Origin: Prevotella sp. DNF00663
GTDB taxonomy: Bacteria > Bacteroidota > Bacteroidia > Bacteroidales > Bacteroidaceae
DNA length: 64,000 nt
Direction of reading: 5' to 3'
Assembly (NCBI RefSeq): GCF_001553265.1
Contig: NZ_KQ960593.1
Span: forward strand, 1 to 64,000
This document shows, in pieces, positions 63,882 to 64,000 of this stretch. The notes beneath the pieces were generated by a model. The model searched no databases. It worked only from the letters and a program-made list of their open reading frames with translations, and was not told where the DNA came from. Made by a program: the position numbers and the translations under genes. Every line of letters begins with the position of its first letter. The first letter of the stretch is position 1.

Positions 63882-63967
63882 TGCAGGGACTTGGCAAGCT
63901 TGCTGAAGAGGCTTGGCAGCGATGCTGTTAGGGCTATGCAGCAATGTTGCCGACGCCCTGCAGTGAG
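63877..63967 (+). repeat. Dispersed triple 22-bp element, copy 7
   Basis: The left flank (63877-63892) contains the uxaC stop codon. Units lie at 63893-63914, 63915-63936 and 63937-63958, followed by right flank TGCAGTGAG. It directly abuts and slightly overlaps the gene end. The remaining bases to 64000 hold nothing recognisable. Confidence 0.85.
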
Positions 63968-64000
63968 TTGATATTCTTATTTTCATGCTTTTACATGTAT

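Overview
The window looks like a chromosomal segment from a Bacteroidales bacterium, most likely of the Prevotella group. Three things point there. Many genes are preceded by the Bacteroidetes promoter signature TTTG-N19-21-TAnnTTTG rather than -35/-10 boxes. Shine-Dalgarno sequences are nearly absent. The gene content is typical: DUF4270/DUF4296/DUF4491 proteins, the glgA-like/panC/panD group, an mmdA/mmdC decarboxylase group, an acn-icd-gltA operon, a TonB-type barrel, FadL-like and C11/C69 peptidases. I see no rRNA, tRNA, phage, insertion sequence or CRISPR array. It is mostly housekeeping DNA.

Layout. 1-433: non-coding edge with palindromes and the first copy of a dispersed repeat. 434-4868 (-): outer-membrane receptor and an AspT-type permease. 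5117-12729 (+): ileS, a cysteine-free DksA/TraR-like protein, lspA, a DUF4296 lipoprotein, a small protein and a C69 dipeptidase. 12895-18436 (-): lipoprotein, nifJ, AAA ATPase. 18680-20569 (+): ATP-grasp-like protein and a toxin-antitoxin pair. 20620-21477 (-): prmA. 21621-31929 (+): secreted Gly/Tyr/Trp-rich protein, FadL-like porin, MATE pump, rmuC, and the acn-icd-gltA operon that makes 2-oxoglutarate. 32116-34551 (-): glgA-like, DUF4270 and a 44-residue protein. 34715-35910 (+): panC-panD. 35988-41493 (-): mmdA, a 49-residue protein, mmdC, and hisG-hisD-hisC. 41583-42791 (+): an MltF-like transglycosylase. A candidate small RNA (-) follows. 43367-47027 (-): rnz and mazG with three unknowns. 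47130-51089 (+): valS and a C11 peptidase. 51150-52898 (-): phosphoglucomutase. 53075-61296 (+): rlmH, an L,D-transpeptidase, an ECF sigma factor with a probable anti-sigma, truA, an EamA transporter, dapA and an AraC regulator. 61306-62340 (-): ansA. 62478-63881 (+): uxaC.

The most unusual signal is a dispersed intergenic element. It is about 92 bp long, built of three degenerate 22-bp units around the palindrome GCAGCATTGCTGC, with a conserved left flank and a conserved right flank. I count seven copies (226, 12739, 19816, 32025, 43132, 53976, 63877), about 10 kb apart and all in the same orientation. At least six follow the 3' end of a plus-strand gene. Unit 3 differs consistently from units 1 and 2, so the element spread as a whole. 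Copy 6 is bracketed by 21-bp inverted arms. The second notable item is a roughly 90-nt RNA gene at 42788-42879 (-). It has a complete Bacteroidetes promoter and a terminator and contains no ORF.

Two small genes, 32116-32250 (-) and 36418-36567 (-), were found by reading the intergenic sequence directly. All functional calls rest on motifs and family knowledge; no database search was run.
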